Under the pieces are notes generated by a model. That model had not been told where the DNA came from and made no database searches. It was given only the letters and a program-made list of their open reading frames with translations. Below, in pieces: positions 45,320 through 53,721 of a DNA stretch of 56,230 nucleotides. Position 1 is the stretch's first letter; the number at the start of each line of letters is the position of its first letter. The DNA is from CAYNNQ01 sp964398785. GTDB taxonomy: Bacteria > Desulfobacterota > Desulfovibrionia > Desulfovibrionales > Desulfonatronovibrionaceae. The stretch covers positions 1 to 56,230 of the forward strand of contig CAYNNQ010000014.1 in the NCBI GenBank assembly GCA_964398785.1, given 5' to 3'. A program made the translations under genes and the position numbers.

Positions 45320-46648
45320 TTAGACCAATTCCTTTGAAATAAAGTTTTCATAACGTGAGCTATTCACCTTTTCAAAATCAATTTCATCAACTTCTGACTC
45401 AGAAAAAATTCTGCCAAGTTCAAAAAATGGGAAACTCAAGCCATAAGCAACAGCAAGCCTGTGATAATCATCATCCGGTAATAAATCTGCTTCCAAATCA
45501 TTCGGATACGGTAGGGACATCGTTTTTAATTCACTCAACATACCATTATTTTTTAGTCGGCTTTCAGCATTATGGACTATAAAATCATTGTAAAAAGACA
45601 AATGAGAGCCCCCACCACAAAGAAAGACCTTAAGCTCATTTTTCCAGCTGCTTGAGTTAGGATCCTTTTTCCTGGTCCTAGTTAACACCTTACACAAAAC
45701 ATTTGTCACTTCCGTCTTAAATTCCTTTATGTCGTCTGAATATAAGAACTTATCACTTACAAATTTTAAATATGCATCTTCACTATCAGGTATTTTGGAT
45801 GCCGGATTTTCTATCTTCACCATATTTTTACAGTTATTATTTATTATAGAGGATAAAGCATATACTCTTTTTTTGTGCAAAATATAAGAACCATATTTTT
45901 CAACCTTGGAATAAGGCAAACTAAAATCAGGCTCGCTATCTGCACCTGTTATTATGAAACTAGTAACATCAAAAGTGGTCGCTCCCACATCAATCAATAT
46001 ATGCAAACCTTTTTGCCGCATAGTCGATTTTTCATAACTGTATGCTGCGGCAATAACCTCAGGTACAACTTTTATCAATTCCTTAGATATAGTTAATTCA
46101 TTAATCTTGTTAAAATCATGATTTTTAACTATCTCCAGAATGTTCTTGAGCTTTATTTTATCGGTAAAATCAAAATCATTATCATAAATGTGGCATCCAG
46201 CGATAGCTATTCCCTTAAATATATTTTTTAGATATTCATCATCATAGTTTTTTGCAGGTATTCCCAAATTCAGATGCCATCTTATATTTATATCTTTATA
46301 TATATCTGCATAATTTCTCAAAAAATAATTTAAAGAATATTTCAAAACGAAACCAATATATATACTGGCGACAACTTTATATTTATTATTCTCTAATATT
46401 TGCAGCTTGATATCCTTTGTGCCTGGAGACTCATTCGCGGCCTGTAATCTAAGTGTATCAGGACCTATTTTAACCAATCCAGTAGGCAAAAGATATAAAT
46501 TCTCCTGCATGGAATAATCATGAAAAGGTATAGCAAAAGATTTATCGAGTGAATTATCACGGATAACAACCTTGGTGGAGGACGATCCTAGATCGAAGCC
46601 AATTATCAAATCCCGTATCTCAGTGTAAGAAACATCTGAATTTTTCAT
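45320..46648 (-). CDS. Actin/Hsp70-fold (ASKHA) ATPase in the defence operon
   Basis: A 442-residue protein with the three nucleotide-binding motifs of the actin-Hsp70-sugar kinase fold: phosphate-1 IIGFDLGSSSTKVVIRD (about 14-30), phosphate-2 ILIDVGATTFDVTSFI (about 217-232) and adenosine motif VFLCGGGSHLSFYNDF (about 345-360). It lacks the C-terminal substrate-binding domain of DnaK, so it is either a ParM-like filament former or a chaperone-like ATPase. GAGGAAA lies just before the ATG, ten bases after the SNF2 stop, so the two are coupled. I know of no fixed role for such a protein in Zorya, Druantia or DISARM. A/T-rich like its upstream neighbours. Confidence 0.8.
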   Translation of the reverse strand: MKNSDVSYTEIRDLIIGFDLGSSSTKVVIRDNSLDKSFAIPFHDYSMQENLYLLPTGLVKIGPDTLRLQAANESPGTKDIKLQILENNKYKVVASIYIGFVLKYSLNYFLRNYADIYKDINIRWHLNLGIPAKNYDDEYLKNIFKGIAIAGCHIYDNDFDFTDKIKLKNILEIVKNHDFNKINELTISKELIKVVPEVIAAAYSYEKSTMRQKGLHILIDVGATTFDVTSFIITGADSEPDFSLPYSKVEKYGSYILHKKRVYALSSIINNNCKNMVKIENPASKIPDSEDAYLKFVSDKFLYSDDIKEFKTEVTNVLCKVLTRTRKKDPNSSSWKNELKVFLCGGGSHLSFYNDFIVHNAESRLKNNGMLSELKTMSLPYPNDLEADLLPDDDYHRLAVAYGLSFPFFELGRIFSESEVDEIDFEKVNSSRYENFISKELV

Positions 46649-46658
46649 ATATTTCCTC

Positions 46659-49600
46659 TCAATATAAATTCAACACACCCGCTGAAACAGACTCCATACT
46701 AATATCCACCTTTCTTTTGCTTTCAAGCTCCCATTTCTTTTTTTCAACTCTTTCTCTTAAAGCGGTTTTTTTCCCTTCTGTAGCTTTAACAAGAGATTTT
46801 CTATCCTTACGTATATGTGTCTGTCTTATATTTTCATAAGTCGCTAATCTATTTTGCAAATGCTTATCCAAATTTTGTAATTGGATATCCGCCCGGTCGT
46901 TATTTTCATCTTGAACTTCCTGCTGGTATTTACCAAAATCATTGGTCAATATTTCGTCGCATTTTTCTACGCTACCGTAAGCATATTTCAAATTTATTTG
47001 ATTTTTCGCTTCCGGCCAGTCTTTGCCTTTAAGCCCGGCAAAATTGATTATCAACTCAGCCTCATCATCTTTATACAAAGCTTTGTCATCAATTCCACAG
47101 ACAACATATTTTATGATTTCTTTGTCTTGTAGTCCCTTAACCGACCATTTATGAGTCATAAAAACATAATACCCGGGAAGTAATTGCTGATCCAAATTTT
47201 CTACATCATCTATTCTTAATCTAATTGCTACGGTAGGATAAAATTTGTTTTCGTTAACGCTTACGTTGTTAATGAAAGATATGACTGGATGAAACTGATT
47301 TATTATTTCTTCTCTATAATTATCGTTTTGCCCTACTTTATTCTCAAACCTATACAATCTGTTTCTTTGATCATTACGCAACAACCTCGTATTTTTACTT
47401 AATCTTTTTTTATCAATATATTTTTCAAAATCGAACTTGGCTTGGGGAGATAATTTTATACTGAAAACAAGTTCATCATTTTGGACCTGTTTAAATTCAC
47501 ACCCGGGATAATTTTTATTAAAAAAATCTTTTGCATATATCCATATATCTTCTCCGGCTATCCATCTTTTATTTTGCTTAGCATCCATCACCTGATTGAG
47601 CACATAATCCCCATAAGCCATCAAAGTCGCAGAATCCTCCTCAAGGGTTTCTTCTTCACGCCTTTTATTTTCCAGGGCGATGGCACATTGTTCTATTCTT
47701 TGTTCTTCTTCTTCGGGAGTAAAATGCTGACTTAATAACTCTTTTGATAACTGGCTCATTTTTTCGCCCAGTATTTCCTCTAGCCCACCCAGCGACTCTT
47801 CAAAGACTTTGAGCCGTGCGTACAGCCTGGAGTAAATCCTTTGCTCAATAGTTTTGTCGGCAAACAGATTCCAAATAAATATCTTTTCCGATTTTTGCCC
47901 GAGTCTATCCAGGCGACCTATTCTTTGCTCCACGCGCATCGGATTCCAGGGCAAATCATAGTTAATGAGGATTCTGGAAAATTGCAGATCAATACCTTCG
48001 CTACCAACCTCAGAGGATAGCAGGATATTGGGGCCATCCTCCGATTTGAAAATTTCCAAAACTTCTTGTTTCTGTTCACCTCCCATGAGTACGATATTTG
48101 ATACTCCGTCTTCGTCTAGTCTTTCCCTTAAATAGCTTAAAGTACCCCTGAAATAGGAGAACAAAACTATTTTTTCTTGAGAATTATCCTTAAGCAATTC
48201 GTTAAGAATATCCCTTAAACGAAAATATTTGCTGTCATTGCGGCGAAGGGTTTCATAATCGCCGAGTTCCTTGGCGCTTTCAATAAGTTCGGTTGTAAGA
48301 GGTCCCCAAAGTCCGTTCTCCTCTAACGTCCCGATGTCCTCGTACAATTCCTCCTGGTTCAGGGCATCTTCTCCGCCATTATTCTTGTTCTGCCAAGCGT
48401 AAAGAGCGGCAGGCATGGAGCTGGATATCTGTCTCTGCGGAGTAACAACCAAAAATCCCTCCGGATAATCATTTTTAACGCAAAATTCCCTAACTTTATC
48501 CGTGACATTTACATAAAATTTATATTCTTCTTCAGTAAGATCAACACTTTCCGGATAAGCCTCCCGTACCACTTTCCATTCAACCACTTCCCGTTTACGA
48601 GTTCGAGATATCACGTTGCTTAAAAGATTTACCTTTTCCAAACGATGGGCAAAGAGAGAACGAGCTTTTATGTCATCCAAGTCTTGGGTTGAAACAGCTT
48701 TTATTAGAGAATCCAGTTGCCTGTTATTGGCAAGCATTGGATTGAGCTTGGCTTCTTGCAATAATTCATTAATTTCACTGCGGGAAAACTTATTAAAAAG
48801 CAAACCTTCTCGAGCCTGCACCAAGGGTTTGTTTGCCTTTAATATATCATCAAAGAATTCGCTGCGGCCGAAGGTATCTTCGTCCAAAAGCTTCAACAAT
48901 TCGAACAAATCATTGCTTTTAAGATGAATTGGTGTAGCGGACATCAAAACAATGTGTTCCGAGATACCCTTTAAATGTTGCCCTAATTTAGAAGTGGATG
49001 TCTCACTATTTCTCAAATAATGGGCCTCATCTATTACCAGTAAATCTAATAAAGGAATTTCATCCTGTCTTTTTTCCAAATACCGATTTAAGCGGGAACT
49101 GGCACTTAGCGAACTTTCCTCGTCAATATTTTGCCAATCTTTTTTTGGACGAAGCCCCTGCATGCTTCCAATCATGGCAAAACTAGCGTATTCACCTTCT
49201 TCTTCGGCCTTACTCAAATTTTCCAAGGCCTTTTTAGAATTAACTAATTCCGCATCTATCCCAAAACGGCGGTAAAGCTCTATTTTCCACTTTTCCCTTA
49301 ACACAGCGGGACACAGTACCATTATCCGCCTGCAATCAAACCGACTACGCAATTCGGTCCAAATCAACCCGGCTTCAATAGTTTTGCCCAGCCCAACTTC
49401 ATCTGCTATAAGTATCCCGTTTCTGGGAGAGTTCAAAAACTTCAGCACGGGCTTGTACTGGTAGGCATAAAAGTCGGTATTGGTAATCTGCATGGAATAA
49501 AACAAATTTTCCAACCTGCTGTTCAGACGATGGAAAGTAATATTTCGCCGTAAATCCGAAGCCTTGCCGAATCTTCCGGCCTTCATCAACTCCAAAGGCT

Positions 49601-49769
49601 CAAGCTCGTCCTGAACCTCTTCCAACTGGTCTTCCGGATAATATTTTGCTTTATCCGGAAAACGGACTTCGTACAAATTAAACGCCGGATTCTTTTTTAC
49701 CTTGCCGGTAATTGTCCCCTGATAACCTGGATTGGCCCGGACTCGAACTTTATCTTCCGCTTTAAACAT
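46659..49769 (-). CDS. SNF2/RapA-like helicase (DrmD/ZorD-like)
   Basis: A 1036-residue SF2 Swi2/Snf2-type ATPase. The N-terminal VRVRANPGYQGTITGKVKK looks like a small beta-barrel nucleic-acid-binding segment, as in RapA. Walker A is ADEVGLGKTIEAGLIW (about 122-137), Walker B LLVIDEAHYLRN, motif III MSATPIHL. The helicase C half has IVLFSYFRGTLSYL, LLSSEVGSEGIDLQ and PWNPMRVEQRIGRLDRLGQ. A long Lys/Glu-rich C-terminal part has no nuclease motif that I can see. DNA translocation is expected. It resembles RapA/DrmD of class 1 DISARM and, more loosely, ZorD of type I Zorya. The ATG at 49769 (AGG upstream) is used; a TTG 13 codons earlier overlaps the YgiT-type gene end. Confidence 0.88.
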   Translation of the reverse strand: MFKAEDKVRVRANPGYQGTITGKVKKNPAFNLYEVRFPDKAKYYPEDQLEEVQDELEPLELMKAGRFGKASDLRRNITFHRLNSRLENLFYSMQITNTDFYAYQYKPVLKFLNSPRNGILIADEVGLGKTIEAGLIWTELRSRFDCRRIMVLCPAVLREKWKIELYRRFGIDAELVNSKKALENLSKAEEEGEYASFAMIGSMQGLRPKKDWQNIDEESSLSASSRLNRYLEKRQDEIPLLDLLVIDEAHYLRNSETSTSKLGQHLKGISEHIVLMSATPIHLKSNDLFELLKLLDEDTFGRSEFFDDILKANKPLVQAREGLLFNKFSRSEINELLQEAKLNPMLANNRQLDSLIKAVSTQDLDDIKARSLFAHRLEKVNLLSNVISRTRKREVVEWKVVREAYPESVDLTEEEYKFYVNVTDKVREFCVKNDYPEGFLVVTPQRQISSSMPAALYAWQNKNNGGEDALNQEELYEDIGTLEENGLWGPLTTELIESAKELGDYETLRRNDSKYFRLRDILNELLKDNSQEKIVLFSYFRGTLSYLRERLDEDGVSNIVLMGGEQKQEVLEIFKSEDGPNILLSSEVGSEGIDLQFSRILINYDLPWNPMRVEQRIGRLDRLGQKSEKIFIWNLFADKTIEQRIYSRLYARLKVFEESLGGLEEILGEKMSQLSKELLSQHFTPEEEEQRIEQCAIALENKRREEETLEEDSATLMAYGDYVLNQVMDAKQNKRWIAGEDIWIYAKDFFNKNYPGCEFKQVQNDELVFSIKLSPQAKFDFEKYIDKKRLSKNTRLLRNDQRNRLYRFENKVGQNDNYREEIINQFHPVISFINNVSVNENKFYPTVAIRLRIDDVENLDQQLLPGYYVFMTHKWSVKGLQDKEIIKYVVCGIDDKALYKDDEAELIINFAGLKGKDWPEAKNQINLKYAYGSVEKCDEILTNDFGKYQQEVQDENNDRADIQLQNLDKHLQNRLATYENIRQTHIRKDRKSLVKATEGKKTALRERVEKKKWELESKRKVDISMESVSAGVLNLY

Positions 49770-49801
49770 CTTTAAACCTGTATTTTTTATTGATGCATTT
49801 T

Positions 49802-50068
49802 TTACCAAGTCTGAAGCATGTGGATTTTCCTGATTTTATCCGACTCCGGAAAACCGTCAATTTCAGAGTGAAAGTCGGTCACCTGCTTATCAAATCCTTT
49901 GGCATCCTCGGCAGCTACAAATCCCTCGCCGCATGTGTCGCATTCATGCACGGGATAATCATCAAAAGTCAACTTCTTACCCTTGTACTCAAAAGTCTCC
50001 TGCTTGCGACGCCTATATATGCGGCCTTGGCCGCAAACCGGGCAGATCTCTCCATCCAACATACTCAT
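49802..50068 (-). CDS. YgiT/MqsA-type zinc-finger protein
   Basis: An 88-residue protein with two CXXC pairs (EICPVCGQGR and HECDTCGEGF) forming the zinc-binding N-terminal domain of MqsA antitoxins. It lacks the C-terminal Xre helix-turn-helix of full MqsA. AAGGAAAGGG precedes the start (ATG at 50068, or ATG two codons later). It overlaps the 3' end of the HigA-like gene. No MqsR-type toxin is adjacent, so it is an orphan or a partner of the HigBA pair. Confidence 0.75.
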   Translation of the reverse strand: MSMLDGEICPVCGQGRIYRRRKQETFEYKGKKLTFDDYPVHECDTCGEGFVAAEDAKGFDKQVTDFHSEIDGFPESDKIRKIHMLQTW

Positions 50069-50087
50069 TGCCCTTTCCTTAGCCGTA

Positions 50088-51326
50088 TTACTGGTTATCA
50101 ACGGGATCGAACACGCCCTGCTGTTTACAATATGACCTCAACAGGCCATGCCCCACCAAGTTATTCAATATCTTAAAATTATTCCGTTCATAACGAACTC
50201 TCCCGGCAATAATTGCTGGATGAAGTCCGAGCTTTTCAGCTAGTTCCTGAACTTTTTTTTTATTGGGTGAGTGCCGGGCCGGATGCTTTACCCAGGCCTT
50301 ATCAGGGATGAAAATTTGCGCTGCATAGGCAGACGCCTCTTTCTCCTTTTCATCCACGCTGTTCTGGATATCCTCATCAATGATGAATCTCTGTTCCGGA
50401 GAAATATGCAGTTTGAGATGGGCAATTTCGTGCATCAAAGTGAACCAAAAAGCGTCTATCCTGTCGTACCGGAGGGTAAGGCCGATAACAGGAGTGCCGT
50501 CCTGCATGAGCAGGCAAGCCCCGTCCAGGTAGGTATGTTGCAGATGCCTCTCAAAAACGAGCTTAATACCTAACTTGGCCAAATAATCCCTGGCCAGCAA
50601 GGGACCCTCATCGCCATGAACACTCAAGCAGGCCAAATCAGCGAGCAAGTCCTGCGTTACTGTTTCCGGCCTATAGGTTGCAATTGGTTGCGGACAATAT
50701 TGATCAAAATGATTGGCCTTGGCCATAACCATAAGCAACCAGGCCTGCAAAGCATGTGAATCGGCTCTGCGTCCACAGTAACCTCCCTGACGAAGCATGG
50801 CTGCCTGAGCATCAGGTATTCCTTGTCCAGCCAGGCTGGAGAGATGCCGGACAATCTCTTCAGCATGGTCATTGATATGAGTACGGATAGGCGTCCATCC
50901 CCGATAAACAATTTCGCGGAGAGGGAACTTTTGCCAATCAATATCTAAATCTTCTTCGGGAAGGTCCTCCGGATCTTCCTGCAACAAGACCTCAGCCGGG
51001 ATATCAAGATACTTATTCAAAGCCCTCATCATGGGCAGGGATAACCGGCGCTTGTAATTCAATACCTCGGACACTTTGGACGGCGAACCAATAACGTCAA
51101 CAAGGTCCTTTTGCTTCAGCCCGCGATCTTCCATCCTGTTCTTGATGGCCTGGACAGGGTCCGGATATTTTACGGGATATTTTTCTCCTTCATACATATC
51201 AACGAGATGCCCTAAAAGTTCCAGTTCCCGTTCTATGACTTCATTCACCGAACTGTCCAACAGCTCATCAATACGATCCAGAGCTTGCTGATATTCGGCC
51301 TCGTTCTTTATTAATCCAATAACCAT
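50088..51326 (-). CDS. HigA-like antitoxin with Xre HTH and ImmA/IrrE-like peptidase domain
   Basis: A 412-residue protein. An N-terminal helical part (1-55) is followed by an Xre helix-turn-helix (about 57-115, MEDRGLKQKDLVDVIGSPSKVSEVLN). The large C-terminal domain carries LMHEIAHLKLH, the HExxH zinc site of ImmA/IrrE-type peptidases. Fusions of this kind are annotated as HigA-type antitoxins or as regulators that cleave repressors. AAGGAGG precedes the ATG. It lies 17 bases behind higB, with which it forms a probable toxin-antitoxin pair. The peptidase site suggests conditional activation. Confidence 0.85.
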   Translation of the reverse strand: MVIGLIKNEAEYQQALDRIDELLDSSVNEVIERELELLGHLVDMYEGEKYPVKYPDPVQAIKNRMEDRGLKQKDLVDVIGSPSKVSEVLNYKRRLSLPMMRALNKYLDIPAEVLLQEDPEDLPEEDLDIDWQKFPLREIVYRGWTPIRTHINDHAEEIVRHLSSLAGQGIPDAQAAMLRQGGYCGRRADSHALQAWLLMVMAKANHFDQYCPQPIATYRPETVTQDLLADLACLSVHGDEGPLLARDYLAKLGIKLVFERHLQHTYLDGACLLMQDGTPVIGLTLRYDRIDAFWFTLMHEIAHLKLHISPEQRFIIDEDIQNSVDEKEKEASAYAAQIFIPDKAWVKHPARHSPNKKKVQELAEKLGLHPAIIAGRVRYERNNFKILNNLVGHGLLRSYCKQQGVFDPVDNQ

Positions 51327-51343
51327 AATTCCCCCTCCTTTTA

Positions 51344-51640
51344 TTACACAACGGAGGCATCTGAGAGCTTGTCATACTCCGCATGGGTGCCAAACCAGCG
51401 AATATAGACCACTTGAGCCTTAAATTGGACAATTACAATTAGACGATAATTATTTCCTTTCGCATCAAATACATATCGATCATTGCCCAGATAGTCCGTC
51501 CTGGGATACTCAGCTCGCAATTCTTCAAAGTTCTGCCACTTTGCATGCTTTACTTGATAGAACCATGTTCTGAGCCAATCTTTAGCGTTGGGATATTTTT
51601 TTTCATATTCCTTCAGGGTCGGCCGCTTGATAATATGCAT
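51344..51640 (-). CDS. higB: HigB-type mRNA interferase toxin
   Basis: A 98-residue RelE-superfamily toxin of the HigB family. MHIIKRPTLKEYEKKYP at the N-terminus, LRTWFYQVKHAKWQNFEEL, then NRYVFDAKGNNYRLIVIVQF and YIRWFGTHAEYDKL match the ribosome-dependent mRNA interferase family. The frame stays open for another 99 codons upstream, but that part is a palindromic repeat plus the end of the HNH gene in another frame; the homologous start is at 51640. higA follows. Confidence 0.85.
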   Translation of the reverse strand: MHIIKRPTLKEYEKKYPNAKDWLRTWFYQVKHAKWQNFEELRAEYPRTDYLGNDRYVFDAKGNNYRLIVIVQFKAQVVYIRWFGTHAEYDKLSDASVV

Positions 51641-51723
51641 ACGTTGATAACCTGATAAAATATTTCCGTCAATGGGAATTTTCCCTTTTTGGGAACTAAT
51701 TTTATTGTCAATCAATTTTTTAA

Positions 51724-51819
51724 GTTGGTAACGGACAAAGAAAAGCTTTGCCTCTAGGACGGATTTTGGGGTTCCGTCGCCAGCAGTATTATTTGTAGGA
51801 GTTGACCTTGTGTCTGTTT
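51724..51819 (-). repeat. Family D palindromic element, intergenic copy
   Basis: About 95 bp between the HNH gene and higB. It has gttggtaacggacaaagaaa, agctttgcctctag, attttggggttccgtcgcc, gtattatttgtagga and accttgtgtctg. It is co-linear with the copy inside the methylase gene at 55551, but its palindromic arms are more decayed. Confidence 0.75.
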
Positions 51820-51854
51820 TTTTATCAATTCGACGCCATGCAGGACATTTCAAG

Positions 51855-52985
51855 TTATCTATTAATCTCTTCCATTGCTTCATCAAGCGAATAAAGTTTC
51901 CATCCGTATCGCCTTGGATCATAACCACTAAAATCATTTTTATCGATAACTACAGCAATCTTATTCTGGGGCCAGGCTATTTCAAATTGCCCCCGGATCT
52001 TTTTGTCTACTAAGAAATCCAGTCCTATCTCAGGGATTTTCGTTCTTTTATTCCGGCATAAGTCTAAAAAGCCATGCATAGCTGGATCAACAAGATCAAA
52101 AACTTCCTGCCAGCTTCTTTCATCGCCGGATTTTTTTTCTTTCTGTTCCGTACGCAATCTATTTATTTCATGTCTATCAGCCTTTTTGACCAACATATGA
52201 TCATGATATGCCAGTTTTGAATGGCAATCAGCGCATAGTGCCTGTAAATTTTCGTCCCTATTATCACCTTTTATGCCGTTTATATGATGAACATGCAAAA
52301 GACGTTTATTGCTGCTTAATTCAACTCCGCACTTCTCACATTTCCAACCTTTCTTTTCTCTATAATTTTTGGAAATATCCTCCCAGTCCTGCACATAAGC
52401 ACCACCATTAAAAGTCTGCTTATTCTTGTTGGGCAACTCAGTAAAAAAGGAGCTGTACTTGGAAAAAAATTCCCGAATATTGAAATCTTCGAATATTTTA
52501 TTTTGTTCATGTACAAGTTTGCTACTATACCCTTTATAGTTCAATTTCTTCAGACAGTTCTTGCATACTTTAAGCTTTACATATATGTCCTTACGCTGCT
52601 CTCCATCATGGCCGCTAACTTTAAAATATCCGGTATCCTCCCTAGTTACCACATAGCGATCAAACCTGCCTCTCCTGCGCATATTCTTTATAGTCTTACA
52701 GTCCGCGACATGAAATCTATAACTGCTCTCGCCAGATCCCGACTGCGAAGCATATTGGGCTTGATCCTTAATATATAATATTACATGACAGTCTTTATAT
52801 GTAAGTAAACCACCACTGTTTACTTCTACTTCATTTGCATCGACTTCTATTCCTTCAGTTTCTAAACGAAAAACAATTTCTGACAACGGATCAAGTTTCT
52901 TAAGATAAATTAAATTGCGCTCTAATTTTGCTCCCATTCTATCAATAACATTTTTTAATTTACTAAAATTAATTGAGATAGACAT
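51855..52985 (-). CDS. HNH endonuclease (ZorE-like position) with shared C-terminal domain
   Basis: A 376-residue protein. Residues 1-200 are an unrecognised alpha/beta region with a Cys pair (VCKNCLKKL). The HNH domain follows: zinc-binding WKCEKCGVEL and LCADCHSKLAYH around LHVHHINGIKGDNRDENLQ (about 223-262), with the catalytic His in VHHING. From residue 291 to the end is a domain homologous to the end of the giant helicase, with E..D..E..K spacing reminiscent of DUF559/Vsr-type nucleases. It starts at the ATG two bases behind the zorB stop (52985). In type II Zorya the third gene is the HNH protein ZorE, so this is the probable effector. Position and domain fit; identity with ZorE not proven. 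Confidence 0.82.
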   Translation of the reverse strand: MSISINFSKLKNVIDRMGAKLERNLIYLKKLDPLSEIVFRLETEGIEVDANEVEVNSGGLLTYKDCHVILYIKDQAQYASQSGSGESSYRFHVADCKTIKNMRRRGRFDRYVVTREDTGYFKVSGHDGEQRKDIYVKLKVCKNCLKKLNYKGYSSKLVHEQNKIFEDFNIREFFSKYSSFFTELPNKNKQTFNGGAYVQDWEDISKNYREKKGWKCEKCGVELSSNKRLLHVHHINGIKGDNRDENLQALCADCHSKLAYHDHMLVKKADRHEINRLRTEQKEKKSGDERSWQEVFDLVDPAMHGFLDLCRNKRTKIPEIGLDFLVDKKIRGQFEIAWPQNKIAVVIDKNDFSGYDPRRYGWKLYSLDEAMEEINR

Positions 52986-52986
52986 A

Positions 52987-53721
52987 TTACTGATCAATTA
53001 CTTTCATAAGTTCTTTTTCCACTGTCGTCTTAACACGGAAATCTACTCGACGTGACCTTTTTTTATCTTCCTCCCCCTTAGCGTTTAACACTGGCCTTGA
53101 TGAAGAAAAACCCACGGCAGCAATGACAGAAGAAATCCAATTATTTTCTTTATTATCAATTTTAGACATGCAGTAACGAAGTACAGCCCTAGTACGCCCC
53201 TGTGAGAGCTTCATGTTTTTATAGTACGCAGCTTCTTTATCTACAGCTTTATTCCATTCACTGGATGTATGCCCTTCAATTCTAACCTCTTCAATCCGGC
53301 CGCGGATTGTATTATTTACGTCTGAATTATGATTTGAGTATTTATCCAAAACATTTATATACCTGGGGAAAAAATCATCAAGGATTATTTTGAACCGGTT
53401 TTGCAGTTCTTTTTTTCCTTGATCAAACAAGACATCTGGCTCCTTAAAGCGAACTGTCAACGTCTCTTCCTTAATCTCCGCATTCCAATCATCTAAGTCA
53501 TCTTTAAACTCGGCGTACAAATCTTCATAAAGAGATTCTTGTGTATTTTCCCAAGCGACTACAACTTCCTTGATATTATCCCTTTCCACAACAACCATGA
53601 GCATATACTCAACTGCAATAAACATAAAAATCATCATCAGACCGGCCATCAGGTCGCCCACGGAAAGCCAATGCTCTCCCTCGCCTTCTCGTTTGTTGGT
53701 GCCAAAAAGACCTGCTTTCAT
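52987..53721 (-). CDS. zorB: ZorB-like motor protein (MotB/OmpA family)
   Basis: A 244-residue inner-membrane protein with one N-terminal TM (about 21-45) and Asp23 in WLSVGDLMAGLMMIF, the position of the ion-carrying Asp in MotB/ExbD/ZorB proteins. The periplasmic OmpA-like peptidoglycan-binding domain (about 95-235) carries VRIEGHTSSEWN, SQGRTRAVLRYC and KRSRRVDFRV. With ZorA it should form a peptidoglycan-anchored, ion-driven rotary unit. Its start overlaps the zorA stop (TAATG), so the two are coupled. The HNH gene begins two bases after its stop. Confidence 0.87.
   Translation of the reverse strand: MKAGLFGTNKREGEGEHWLSVGDLMAGLMMIFMFIAVEYMLMVVVERDNIKEVVVAWENTQESLYEDLYAEFKDDLDDWNAEIKEETLTVRFKEPDVLFDQGKKELQNRFKIILDDFFPRYINVLDKYSNHNSDVNNTIRGRIEEVRIEGHTSSEWNKAVDKEAAYYKNMKLSQGRTRAVLRYCMSKIDNKENNWISSVIAAVGFSSSRPVLNAKGEEDKKRSRRVDFRVKTTVEKELMKVIDQ

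Noticed and set aside
45320..46648. Actin-fold gene considered as a plasmid-partition ParM with the locus being a plasmid
   Set aside because: No ParR-like gene, no iterons or parC-type repeats, and the flanking genes up to tRNA-Leu are chromosomal housekeeping genes.
51344..51937. A 197-codon open frame that would make HigB twice its normal length
   Set aside because: The first 99 codons consist of the out-of-frame end of the HNH gene and a palindromic repeat. HigB homology begins at the ATG at 51640.
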